From: Kitasatospora albolonga
GTDB taxonomy: Bacteria > Actinomycetota > Actinomycetes > Streptomycetales > Streptomycetaceae
Direction: 5' to 3'
Assembly: GCA_002082585.1 (NCBI GenBank)
Contig: CP020563.1
Location: forward strand, 1,544,001-1,608,000
DNA length: 64,000 nucleotides
This document shows positions 19,214 through 25,902 of the stretch, one piece after another (position 1 is the first letter of the stretch; every line of letters begins with the position of its first letter). The notes under the pieces were generated by a model that did no database searches, was not told where the DNA came from, and saw only the letters and a list, made by a program, of their open reading frames with translations. The position numbers were made by a program, and so were the translations under genes.

Positions 19214-19288
19214 GCCCCAGTACTCCAACTGGTTAGAGAGGCCGCTCTCAAACAGCGGACAGTGTGGGTTCGAATCCCACCTGGGGCA
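19214..19288 (+). tRNA. tRNA-Leu-like gene, anticodon CAA, short variable arm
   Basis: The acceptor stem GCCCCAG/CTGGGGC is perfect (19214-19220 with 19281-19287), and the discriminator base is A. The anticodon stem CCGCT/AGCGG (19242-19246, 19254-19258) encloses the loop CTCAAAC, giving anticodon CAA (codon UUG). The T-arm GTGGG-TTCGAAT-CCCAC is perfect. The variable region is only 5 bases, whereas bacterial tRNA-Leu normally has a long variable arm and about 85 bases. The D-arm is irregular: only CTC/GAG pairs, and three bases separate it from the anticodon stem. CCA is not encoded (the genome has ACT). It may be a genuine unusual tRNA or a degenerate one. Confidence 0.8.
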
Positions 19289-19293
19289 CTTTT

Positions 19294-19308
19294 CCTTGGA
19301 TTCCAAGG
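19294..19308 (+). terminator. Short hairpin after the tRNA gene
   Basis: CCTTGG-ATT-CCAAGG, a 6-bp stem with a 3-base loop, starts 6 bases after the tRNA. It may end tRNA transcription or mark processing. Confidence 0.45.
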
Positions 19309-19396
19309 CGCGGGGCGAATAGCCGAAGTTCACTTGATCTGAGTATGGCGGCCCATTTCACTCCGGCCCGCTGCCCACGCGACAAGACTCGTCCGT

Positions 19397-20173
19397 ATGT
19401 ACGACGTGAAAACGCGCGAGCGGGCCCTGGCGCTCGTCTCACAAGGGCGCAGCCTCAACTCCGTCAGCAAGCAGACCGGCATATCGCGCGCCGCGATCCG
19501 TTCCTGGCAGACACGCCTGGAACCGCTCGACCGCAACCGGGGCGCTCCCTGCCCGAGGTGCGCCGACGTCCCCACGGCGATCGAGAACCCCTCCTCGTAC
19601 GCGTACCTGCTGGGGCTCTACCTCGGAGACGGCTGCATCAGTGCGGCGAAACGAGGTGTGTACTCGTTACGCATCGCGTGCGCCGACGCATGGCCGGGGC
19701 TCATCGACGCCTGCGCCGAGGCTGTGAGCATCGCGCGGCCGCACAACAAGGTGTGCCGGGTGGCCAGTGTCGGCTGCCAGTACGTCACCAGTTTCAGCAA
19801 GCACTGGCCATGCCTTTTCCCTCAGCACGGCCCCGGCAAGAAGCACGACCGCCGGATCGCTCTCGAACCCTGGCAGCAGGAGATCGTCGACGCCCACCCC
19901 TGGGAATTCATCCGCGGTCTTATCCACTCCGACGGCTGTCGCATCATCAACTGGGCCACGCGCATGGTCCGTGGCGAACGCAAGCGCTACGAATACCCCC
20001 GGTACTTCTTCACCAACAAGTCCGACGACATCCGCAAGCTCTTCAGCGACGCCCTCACCGCCGTAGGTGTCGAATGGACGACTCTCGCACGCGGCAGCAA
20101 GCCGCTCAACATCTCCGTAGCCCGACGGGCATCCGTCGCCCTCATGGATGCGCACGTCGGGCCGAAATACTGA
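19397..20173 (+). CDS. HTH plus LAGLIDADG homing-endonuclease-like protein with TTA codon
   Basis: 258 residues. A transposase/recombinase-type helix-turn-helix lies at about 5-40 (RERALALVSQGRSLNSVSKQ, GISRAAIRSW), then a CPRC pair at 52-55. Two LAGLIDADG motifs follow, YLLGLYLGDGC (Asp78) and FIRGLIHSDGC (Asp179), about 100 residues apart, the layout of a single-chain two-motif homing endonuclease. Both acidic residues that would bind metal are present. Some family members have become regulators or maturases, so DNA cleavage is inferred only. Leu91 is encoded by TTA (19667-19669), which in Streptomyces needs the developmental tRNA BldA. No good ribosome site precedes the ATG. It lies 108 bases after the odd tRNA and 7 bases before the end of convergent pyk. 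Confidence 0.72.
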   Translation: MYDVKTRERALALVSQGRSLNSVSKQTGISRAAIRSWQTRLEPLDRNRGAPCPRCADVPTAIENPSSYAYLLGLYLGDGCISAAKRGVYSLRIACADAWPGLIDACAEAVSIARPHNKVCRVASVGCQYVTSFSKHWPCLFPQHGPGKKHDRRIALEPWQQEIVDAHPWEFIRGLIHSDGCRIINWATRMVRGERKRYEYPRYFFTNKSDDIRKLFSDALTAVGVEWTTLARGSKPLNISVARRASVALMDAHVGPKY

Positions 20174-20179
20174 GCCGCC

Positions 20180-21619
20180 CTACTTCGGGCTGTCGTCCTC
20201 GCCGATGTGGTGGACGCGGACCAGGTTGGTGGAGCCTGCCACGCCGGGCGGGGAGCCGGCGGTGATGACCACGATGTCGCCCTTCGCGCAGCGGCCGATG
20301 CGGAGGAGTTCCTCGTCGACCTGGGCCACCATCGCGTCCGTGGAGTCGACCTTCGGGCCGAGGAAGGTCTCGACGCCCCAGGTGAGGTTGAGCTGGGCGC
20401 GGGTCGCTTCGTCGGGGGTGAAGGCGAGGAGCGGGATGGGTGAGCGGTAGCGGGAGAGGCGCTTCACCGTGTCGCCGCTCTGGGTGAAGGCGACGAGGAA
20501 CTTGGCGCCGAGGAAGTCGCCCATCTCGGCGGCGGCCCTCGCGACCGCTCCGCCCTGGGTGCGGGGCTTGTTGCGTTCGGTGAGGGGCGGGAGGCCCTTG
20601 GCGAGGATGTCCTCTTCGGCCGCTTCGACGATGCGGGACATGGTGCGGACGGTTTCGACGGGGTATTTGCCGACGCTGGTCTCGCCGGAGAGCATCACCG
20701 CGTCGGTGCCGTCGATGATCGCGTTGGCGACGTCGGAGGCTTCGGCGCGGGTGGGGCGGGAGTTGTCGATCATCGAGTCGAGCATCTGGGTGGCGACGAT
20801 GACCGGTTTGGCGTTGCGCTTGGCGAGTTTGATGGCGCGCTTCTGGACGATGGGGACTTGTTCGAGGGGCATTTCGACGCCGAGGTCGCCGCGGGCGACC
20901 ATGATGCCGTCGAAGGCGGCGACGATGTCGTCGATGTTCTCGACGGCTTGGGGTTTTTCGACTTTGGCGATGACGGGGAGGCGGCGGCCTTCTTCGTCCA
21001 TGATGCGGTGGACGTCGTGGATGTCGTGTCCGGTGCGGACGAAGGAGAGGGCGATGAGGTCGGCGCCGGTGCGCAGGGCCCAGCGGAGGTCGTCGATGTC
21101 CTTTTCGGAGAGGGCGGGGACGGAGACGGCGACGCCGGGGAGGTTGAGTCCTTTGTTGTCGGAGACCATGCCTCCTTCGATGACGGTGGTGTGGACGCGG
21201 GGGCCGTCGACGTCGGTGACTTCGAGGGTGACGCGGCCGTCGTCGACGAGGATGCGTTCGCCGGTGGTGACGTCGGCGGCGAGTCCGTCGTAGGTGGTGG
21301 AGCAGATGTCGCCGTTGCCTTCGTTCTCGAGGGGCTCGACGGTGATGGTGAAGGTGTCGCCGCGTTCAAGGAGTACGGGGCCTTCGCGGAAGCGTCCGAG
21401 GCGGATCTTCGGGCCTTGAAGGTCGGCGAGGATGCCGACGCTGCGGCCGGTCTCTTCGGACGCTTTGCGTACGTGGTGGTATCGCTCTTCGTGTTCGGCG
21501 TAGGAGCCGTGGCTGAGGTTGAAGCGGGCGATGTCCATTCCCGCTTCGACCAAGGCTTTGATCTGGTCGTATGTGTCGGTTGCCGGTCCCAGGGTGCAAA
21601 CGATTTTCGCTCGGCGCAT
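20180..21619 (-). CDS. pyk: Pyruvate kinase
   Basis: 479 residues, beginning MRRAKIVCTLGPATDTYDQI, the standard N-terminus. Phosphoenolpyruvate/K+ site residues in FNLSHGSY, the metal and catalytic region VIAKVEKP and MVARGDLGVEMP, and the SGETSVGKYP loop are all present, with a C-terminal regulatory domain. It converts phosphoenolpyruvate and ADP to pyruvate and ATP in glycolysis. It is monocistronic by spacing. Upstream lies a perfect 14-bp palindrome that could be an operator. Confidence 0.97.
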   Translation of the reverse strand: MRRAKIVCTLGPATDTYDQIKALVEAGMDIARFNLSHGSYAEHEERYHHVRKASEETGRSVGILADLQGPKIRLGRFREGPVLLERGDTFTITVEPLENEGNGDICSTTYDGLAADVTTGERILVDDGRVTLEVTDVDGPRVHTTVIEGGMVSDNKGLNLPGVAVSVPALSEKDIDDLRWALRTGADLIALSFVRTGHDIHDVHRIMDEEGRRLPVIAKVEKPQAVENIDDIVAAFDGIMVARGDLGVEMPLEQVPIVQKRAIKLAKRNAKPVIVATQMLDSMIDNSRPTRAEASDVANAIIDGTDAVMLSGETSVGKYPVETVRTMSRIVEAAEEDILAKGLPPLTERNKPRTQGGAVARAAAEMGDFLGAKFLVAFTQSGDTVKRLSRYRSPIPLLAFTPDEATRAQLNLTWGVETFLGPKVDSTDAMVAQVDEELLRIGRCAKGDIVVITAGSPPGVAGSTNLVRVHHIGEDDSPK

Positions 21620-21637
21620 GGTTCGAGCCTAGACCTT

Positions 21638-21651
21638 ACCTACGGGTAGGT
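21638..21651 (-). promoter_or_regulatory. Palindrome in the pyk leader
   Basis: ACCTAC-GG-GTAGGT is a perfect inverted repeat 19-32 bases upstream of the pyk start codon, where it would overlap the transcription or translation start region. The binding protein is unknown. Confidence 0.45.
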
Positions 21652-21739
21652 ATTTGGCTCCTCATGACACCTCAACAACCTTTGGGTGAAGGGTTATTGA
21701 CAAGTGTTGAATTGTGCGGCGGTCCGCTCCGATGAGCGT

Positions 21740-22462
21740 TTATCCGAGGGCCGGTGGGATGAGGGTGAAGGACGCTTCGACCTGGGCGTCGATGGTCTGG
21801 CGTACGGGTTCGAGGTTGATCGGGGCGACGTCGGCGGTGTCGGCTCCTCTGGCTGCTGCGGCGTAGGGCATGGATTCGGCGAAGGCGGCGCGGCCGAGGG
21901 GGGTGTGGTGGGTGCCGGTGTCGTTGAGTTCGAGGAGGGCGCCGAGTCGGGTGTCGAGGGCTTCGGCGTATTCGCGGGCGCGTTGGAGGGCTTCGCGGAC
22001 GGCTTGGCGGCGGGCGGCGGCGTGGTGGGGTGAGGTGGGGCGGAGGGCCCACCAGGGGCCGTCGACGCGGGTGAGGTCGTGGTCGGCGAGGCGGGTGACG
22101 AGGTCGCCGAGGGTGGTGAAGTCGTTGATGGTGGCGGTGAGTTGGATGCGTCCGTGGTAGGCGCGGATGCGTTCGGCGCGGCCGTGGCGGGTGAGTTCGG
22201 GGTTGATGGTGAGGGTGCCGGTTTCGAGTTTCTCGATGGCGTCGCCGTAGCTCTTGATGAGGTCGAGGGTGGTGGTGTTGCGGTGGGTGAGGCCGTCGAG
22301 GGTGGTGCGGCGGTCGGTGCCTCGTGCGGTGAGGGTGATGGTGATGTGGGCGATTTCGGGGTCGACTTCGAGGTGGGCTTCGCCGCGGACGGTGACGTGG
22401 GGGGTGTCGGGGGTGCCGTAGGGGTGGTGGGTGGCGGTGGTGGGCGTGGGGGTTTCGGTCAT
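21740..22462 (-). CDS. SIMPL (DUF541) domain protein
   Basis: 240 residues. After an N-terminal Thr/Pro/His stretch comes the DUF541 pattern: VTVRGEAHLEVDPEIAHI, alternating strands, the ARRQAVREALQRAREYAEAL helix and C-terminal QTIDAQVEASFTL. No signal peptide is visible, unlike many family members. Family members have been called SIMPL or BP26-like proteins; their biochemical role is unclear. It lies 120 bases upstream of pyk in the same direction. Confidence 0.8.
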   Translation of the reverse strand: MTETPTPTTATHHPYGTPDTPHVTVRGEAHLEVDPEIAHITITLTARGTDRRTTLDGLTHRNTTTLDLIKSYGDAIEKLETGTLTINPELTRHGRAERIRAYHGRIQLTATINDFTTLGDLVTRLADHDLTRVDGPWWALRPTSPHHAAARRQAVREALQRAREYAEALDTRLGALLELNDTGTHHTPLGRAAFAESMPYAAAARGADTADVAPINLEPVRQTIDAQVEASFTLIPPALG

Positions 22463-22508
22463 GCGTTCACTGTGGCATGGCGTGGGGGTGGTGTGGGGTG
22501 GTGCGGGT

Positions 22509-22541
22509 GGCCCGGGTCTCTGTCGGTGGGAGTCCCGGGCC
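22509..22541 (-). terminator. Terminator after the hydroxylase gene
   Basis: GGCCCGGG and CCCGGGCC, with an inner CTC/GAG pairing, form a stem-loop 45 bases past the stop codon of the N-hydroxylase gene. Confidence 0.6.
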
Positions 22542-22585
22542 GTTGGGTGTGTCGTGGGGGGCGCTGTGGTGGGGGGGTGTTCGGG

Positions 22586-24085
22586 TCAGACGGACTGGCT
22601 GAGGGGGATGAGGGCGGGGGCCTGGGCGGGGACTCTCGGGGGGTGGGGGGTGAGGCCGAAGGTGGTGAAGGCGGTGCGTTCGGGGAGGGGGTAGGGGGTG
22701 GTGCCAGTGAGGTTGTTGAGGATGGTGGCGCTGCGCCAGGCGGCGAGGCCGAGGTCGGGGGCGCCGACTCCGTGGGTGTGGCGTTCGGCGTTCTGTACGT
22801 AGACGTGTCCGGTGACCGCGCGGTCGAGGATCAGGCGGTACTGGTCGTCGATGCGGGGGCGGTGGGAGGCGTCGCGGCTGAGGTAGGGGTCGAGGCCGCC
22901 GAGGACTGCGTCGAGGGGGCGTTCGCGGTAGCCGGTGGCGAGGATGACGGCGTCGGTGGTGAGGCGGGAGCGGGTGCCTTGCTGGGTGTGTTCGAGGTGG
23001 AGTTCGACGCGGGTGTTGGCGAGGCGGCCAGCGGTGCGGACGTGGACGCCGGGGGTGAGGGTGGTGTCGGGCCAGCCGCCGTGGAGGGTGCGGCGGTAGA
23101 GCTCGTCGTGGATGGCGGCGATGGTGTCGGCGTCGATGCCTTTGTGGAGTTGCCATTGGCGGGGGACGAGTTCGTCGCGGGCGGTTTCGGGGAGGGCGTG
23201 GAAGTAGCGGCTGTAGTCGGGGGTGAAGTGTTCGAGGCCGAGTTTGGAATATTCCATGGGGGCGAACGCCTGGGTGCGGGCGAGCCAGTGGATCTTCTCG
23301 GCGCCTTCGGGGCGGGCGCGGAGGAGGTCGAGGAAGATCTCGGCGCCGGACTGGCCCGATCCGATGACGGTGATGTGGTCGGCGGCGAGGAGGCGTTCGC
23401 GGTGGCGGAGGTAGTCGGCGGAGTGGAGTACGGGGACGGATTCGGCTTCGGCGAGGGGGCGCAGGGGTTCGGGGACGAAGGGTTCGGTGCCGATGCCGAG
23501 GGCGATGTGGCGGGTGTAGGCGCGGCCGAGGGCTTCGGCTTCGCCGTCGGGGTCGAGTTGGGTGAAGTCGACTTCGAAGAGGGCGCGTTCGGTGTTCCAG
23601 CGGACGGCGTCGACCTGGTGTCCGAAGTGGAGTCCGGGGAGTTGTTCGCTGACCCAGCGGCAGTAGGCGTCGTATTCGGCGCGTTGGATGTGGAAGCGCT
23701 CGGCGAAGTAGAAGGGGAAGAGGCGGTCGCGGGTGCGGAGGTAGTTGAGGAAGCTCCAGGGGCTGGCGGGGTCGGCGAGGGTGACGAGGTCGGCGAGGAA
23801 GGGGACTTGGAGGCTGGCGCCGTCGAGGAGGAGGCCGGGGTGCCAGTGGAAGGCGGGGCGTTGTTCGTAGAAGGTGGCGGCGAGGGGGCGGGGGTCGTCG
23901 GGGGCGGCGGGGATGTTGTGGGCGAGGGCGGCGAGGGAGAGGTTGAAGGGGCCGATGCCGATGCCGACGAGGTCGTGGGGCCGGTCGGGGGCGGGGTGGC
24001 CGGGTTCGGTGGCGGGGCGGCCGGTGGTGGGGTGGCCGGTGGCCGGGGTGGGGGTGGGCCGGTCGGGGGCGGGCCGGTCGGTCAT
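22586..24085 (-). CDS. SidA/IucD/PvdA-family L-lysine or diamine N-hydroxylase (DesB-like)
   Basis: 499 residues from the ATG at 24085, which overlaps the decarboxylase stop by 4 bases. After a Pro/Thr-rich leader of about 37 residues come the FAD site GIGIGPFNLSLAAL, the substrate region PFLADLVTLADPASPWSFLNYL, the NADPH site VIGSGQSGAEIFLDLL, and ATGYRE. This flavin monooxygenase family N-hydroxylates lysine, ornithine or cadaverine for hydroxamate siderophores. With the adjacent decarboxylase it would make N-hydroxycadaverine, the desferrioxamine intermediate. The acylating and condensing enzymes (DesC, DesD) are not in the window. Confidence 0.88.
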   Translation of the reverse strand: MTDRPAPDRPTPTPATGHPTTGRPATEPGHPAPDRPHDLVGIGIGPFNLSLAALAHNIPAAPDDPRPLAATFYEQRPAFHWHPGLLLDGASLQVPFLADLVTLADPASPWSFLNYLRTRDRLFPFYFAERFHIQRAEYDAYCRWVSEQLPGLHFGHQVDAVRWNTERALFEVDFTQLDPDGEAEALGRAYTRHIALGIGTEPFVPEPLRPLAEAESVPVLHSADYLRHRERLLAADHITVIGSGQSGAEIFLDLLRARPEGAEKIHWLARTQAFAPMEYSKLGLEHFTPDYSRYFHALPETARDELVPRQWQLHKGIDADTIAAIHDELYRRTLHGGWPDTTLTPGVHVRTAGRLANTRVELHLEHTQQGTRSRLTTDAVILATGYRERPLDAVLGGLDPYLSRDASHRPRIDDQYRLILDRAVTGHVYVQNAERHTHGVGAPDLGLAAWRSATILNNLTGTTPYPLPERTAFTTFGLTPHPPRVPAQAPALIPLSQSV

Positions 24086-25509
24086 CGCGGGGTGTCGCCT
24101 TCCGTGCGGGGGGTGGTGGGGGTGGTGGTGCGGGCCAGGTCTTCGGTGGTGGTGGTGACGAGGTCGATGAGGGCCTGGAGGTCTTCGGGGGTGGTGTGGG
24201 GGTTGAGGAGGGTGGCCTTGAGCCAGAGGCGGCCTTCGGCGTGGGCGCGGCCGAGGACGGCGTGACCCCGGTTGAGGAGGGTGCGGCGGAGGGTGGCGAC
24301 GGTGTGGTCGTCGGCGCCGGTGGGCCGGAAGAGGACGGTGCTGATGGTGGGGCGGTCGTGGAGGTCGAGGGTGGGGGTTTTGGTGATGAGGTCGGCGAGG
24401 TGGTGGGCGGTGGCGAGGGTGCGGTCGATGAGGTCGGCGAGTCCGGTGCGGCCGAGGGCCTGGAGGGTGACGGCGATCTTGAGTGCGTCGGGGCGGCGGG
24501 TGGTGCGCAGGGAGCGGCCGAGGAGGTCGGGGAGGCCGGCTTCGGTGTCGTCGTCGGCGTTGAGGTAGGGGGCGTGGTGGTGGAGGGGGGTGAGGTGGTG
24601 GCGTTCGGGGACGGCGAAGAGGCCGGCGGATGCGGGTTGCCAGCCGAGTTTGTGGAGGTCGAGGGTGACGCTGTGGGCGCGGTGGAGGCCGTGGAGGAGG
24701 GTGCGGTGGGTGGGGCTGAAGAGGAGGGGTCCGCCGTAGGCGGCGTCGATGTGGAGTTCGGCGCCGTGGGTGGTGCAGAGGTCGGCGATGGCGTCGAGGG
24801 GGTCGATGGCGCCGGTGTCGGTGGTGCCCGCGGTGGCGATGACGAGGTGGGGGCGGTGGAGGGTGGTGAGGGCTTCGTCGAGGGCAGCGAGGTCCATGGT
24901 GCCGCCCGGGGCGGGTACGGCGACGGGTTCGGGGAGGCCGAGGAGCCAGGCGGCGCGGGCGATGCTGTGGTGGGTGGTGGTGGCGCAGACGGTTTGGACG
25001 GGGCCGTGGCGTTCGCGGGCGAGGAGGAGGGCGAGTTGGTTGGCTTCGGTGCCGCCGGTGGTGATGACGGCGTCGGGTGAGGGGGCGTGGGGGTAGATCT
25101 CGGTGGCGAGTGCGGTGGTGAGGTCGGCTTCGAGGGCGGTGGCGGCGGGGGCCTGGTCCCAGGAGTCCATGGAGGGGTTGAGGGCGCTGGCGGCGAGGTC
25201 GGCGGCGGCCGCGAGGGCGAGGGGCGGGGTGTGGAGGTGGGCGGCGCAGTGGGGGTGGGCGGGGTCGGCGGCGCCTTCGGTGAGGGCGGTGACGAGGGCG
25301 CGGAGGGCGTGGTGGGGGCCGGTGCCGTGGCCGGGGATGAGGGGGTGGGTGGCGGTGCGGGTGCGGGGGGTGACGGTGTCGGGTCCGCCGGCGGGGAGGG
25401 GGCCGTCCCGGAGGGCCGCGCCGTCGTGGAGTGCGGTGAGCACGGTGTCGATGAGGGGGCGCAGTGCGGCGGGCCCTGCGGTGCCTCCGGCGAGGGGTGG
25501 GGTGGGCAT
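24082..25509 (-). CDS. PLP-dependent group II decarboxylase (lysine decarboxylase DesA-like)
   Basis: 475 residues from the ATG at 25509 (AAGGA about 12 bases upstream); a longer frame from 25590 adds 27 unlikely residues. The PLP fold shows TTGGTEANQLALLLAR, HHSIARAAWLLGL, the aspartate motif HIDAAYGGPLL, and DLHKLGWQPAS, where Lys binds PLP. The family includes lysine, aromatic and diaminobutyrate decarboxylases; lysine is inferred from the coupled N-hydroxylase. Gene overlap (ATGA) shows they form one operon. No DmdR/IdeR-type iron box is evident upstream. Confidence 0.82.
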   Translation of the reverse strand: MPTPPLAGGTAGPAALRPLIDTVLTALHDGAALRDGPLPAGGPDTVTPRTRTATHPLIPGHGTGPHHALRALVTALTEGAADPAHPHCAAHLHTPPLALAAAADLAASALNPSMDSWDQAPAATALEADLTTALATEIYPHAPSPDAVITTGGTEANQLALLLARERHGPVQTVCATTTHHSIARAAWLLGLPEPVAVPAPGGTMDLAALDEALTTLHRPHLVIATAGTTDTGAIDPLDAIADLCTTHGAELHIDAAYGGPLLFSPTHRTLLHGLHRAHSVTLDLHKLGWQPASAGLFAVPERHHLTPLHHHAPYLNADDDTEAGLPDLLGRSLRTTRRPDALKIAVTLQALGRTGLADLIDRTLATAHHLADLITKTPTLDLHDRPTISTVLFRPTGADDHTVATLRRTLLNRGHAVLGRAHAEGRLWLKATLLNPHTTPEDLQALIDLVTTTTEDLARTTTPTTPRTEGDTPR

Positions 25510-25731
25510 GGGTGGGGTGGTCCTTCGGGAGGGCGGGGGTGGACATGCCAGCTTGTCCCGGGTTTCGGGCGGCGCGGCCGAAGAGGTCAACGATCTGAAC
25601 TCGAAAGGGGTACTGGTGGCCGGTGTGGGGTGTTTGCCGGGGGTTCGGGTGGTATAGGCGTGCGATCACGGGACGGGTGTGCGGGGCCTGTTCTCGCGGG
25701 GTGCGGGGGGCCGCCTCCGGCGGGGTCGACC

Positions 25732-25769
25732 GATCCCGGTGGAGTTGACTGATCCCGGTGGAGTTAACT
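25732..25769 (+). repeat. 19-bp tandem repeat upstream of SulP gene
   Basis: Two adjacent copies of GATCCCGGTGGAGTTRACT differ at one base; a more degenerate third copy may precede them near 25713. Each copy ends in a TTGACT/TTAACT hexamer that resembles a -35 element. Confidence 0.6.
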
Positions 25770-25776
25770 GATCAAT

Positions 25777-25798
25777 GAATTGCATAATTCTGCAATTC
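25777..25798 (+). promoter_or_regulatory. Palindromic operator overlapping a likely -10 element
   Basis: GAATTGCA and TGCAATTC form a perfect 8-bp inverted repeat around a TAATTC centre. It contains CATAAT at 25783-25788, one base from the TATAAT consensus. A repressor bound here would block the promoter of the SulP operon. The ArsR regulator encoded 2.8 kb downstream in the same cluster is one candidate. Confidence 0.5.
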
Positions 25799-25902
25799 GC
25801 TACATGCTGTGGGGGCCGTTCCGCCGTCACCCCCGCGGCACGGCCCCCGCCCGGCTCCCCCGTCGGCGGTGGTGGCGCACTGCTGAGGAGAGGCCCGGAG
25901 CG

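Larger units (their letters stand above)
25510..25902. other. 393-base divergent promoter region, decarboxylase/SulP
   Basis: No gene is supported here. It holds a 19-bp tandem repeat, a perfect palindrome with a -10-like hexamer, and an AT-rich patch, all listed separately. A TTG-started extension of the SulP frame runs through it but has no ribosome site. Confidence 0.6.

Noticed and set aside
19214..20173. Integrated element with attachment sites at the tRNA
   Set aside because: No integrase and no repeat of the tRNA 3' end was seen downstream; only a single gene follows.
22586..25669. Single 1027-residue protein including the N-hydroxylase
   Set aside because: The first half is a Pro/His/Arg-rich out-of-frame reading of the decarboxylase gene. 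The true start at 24085 overlaps the decarboxylase stop.
25591..25680. Iron box upstream of the decarboxylase gene
   Set aside because: No stretch approaches the DmdR/IdeR consensus.
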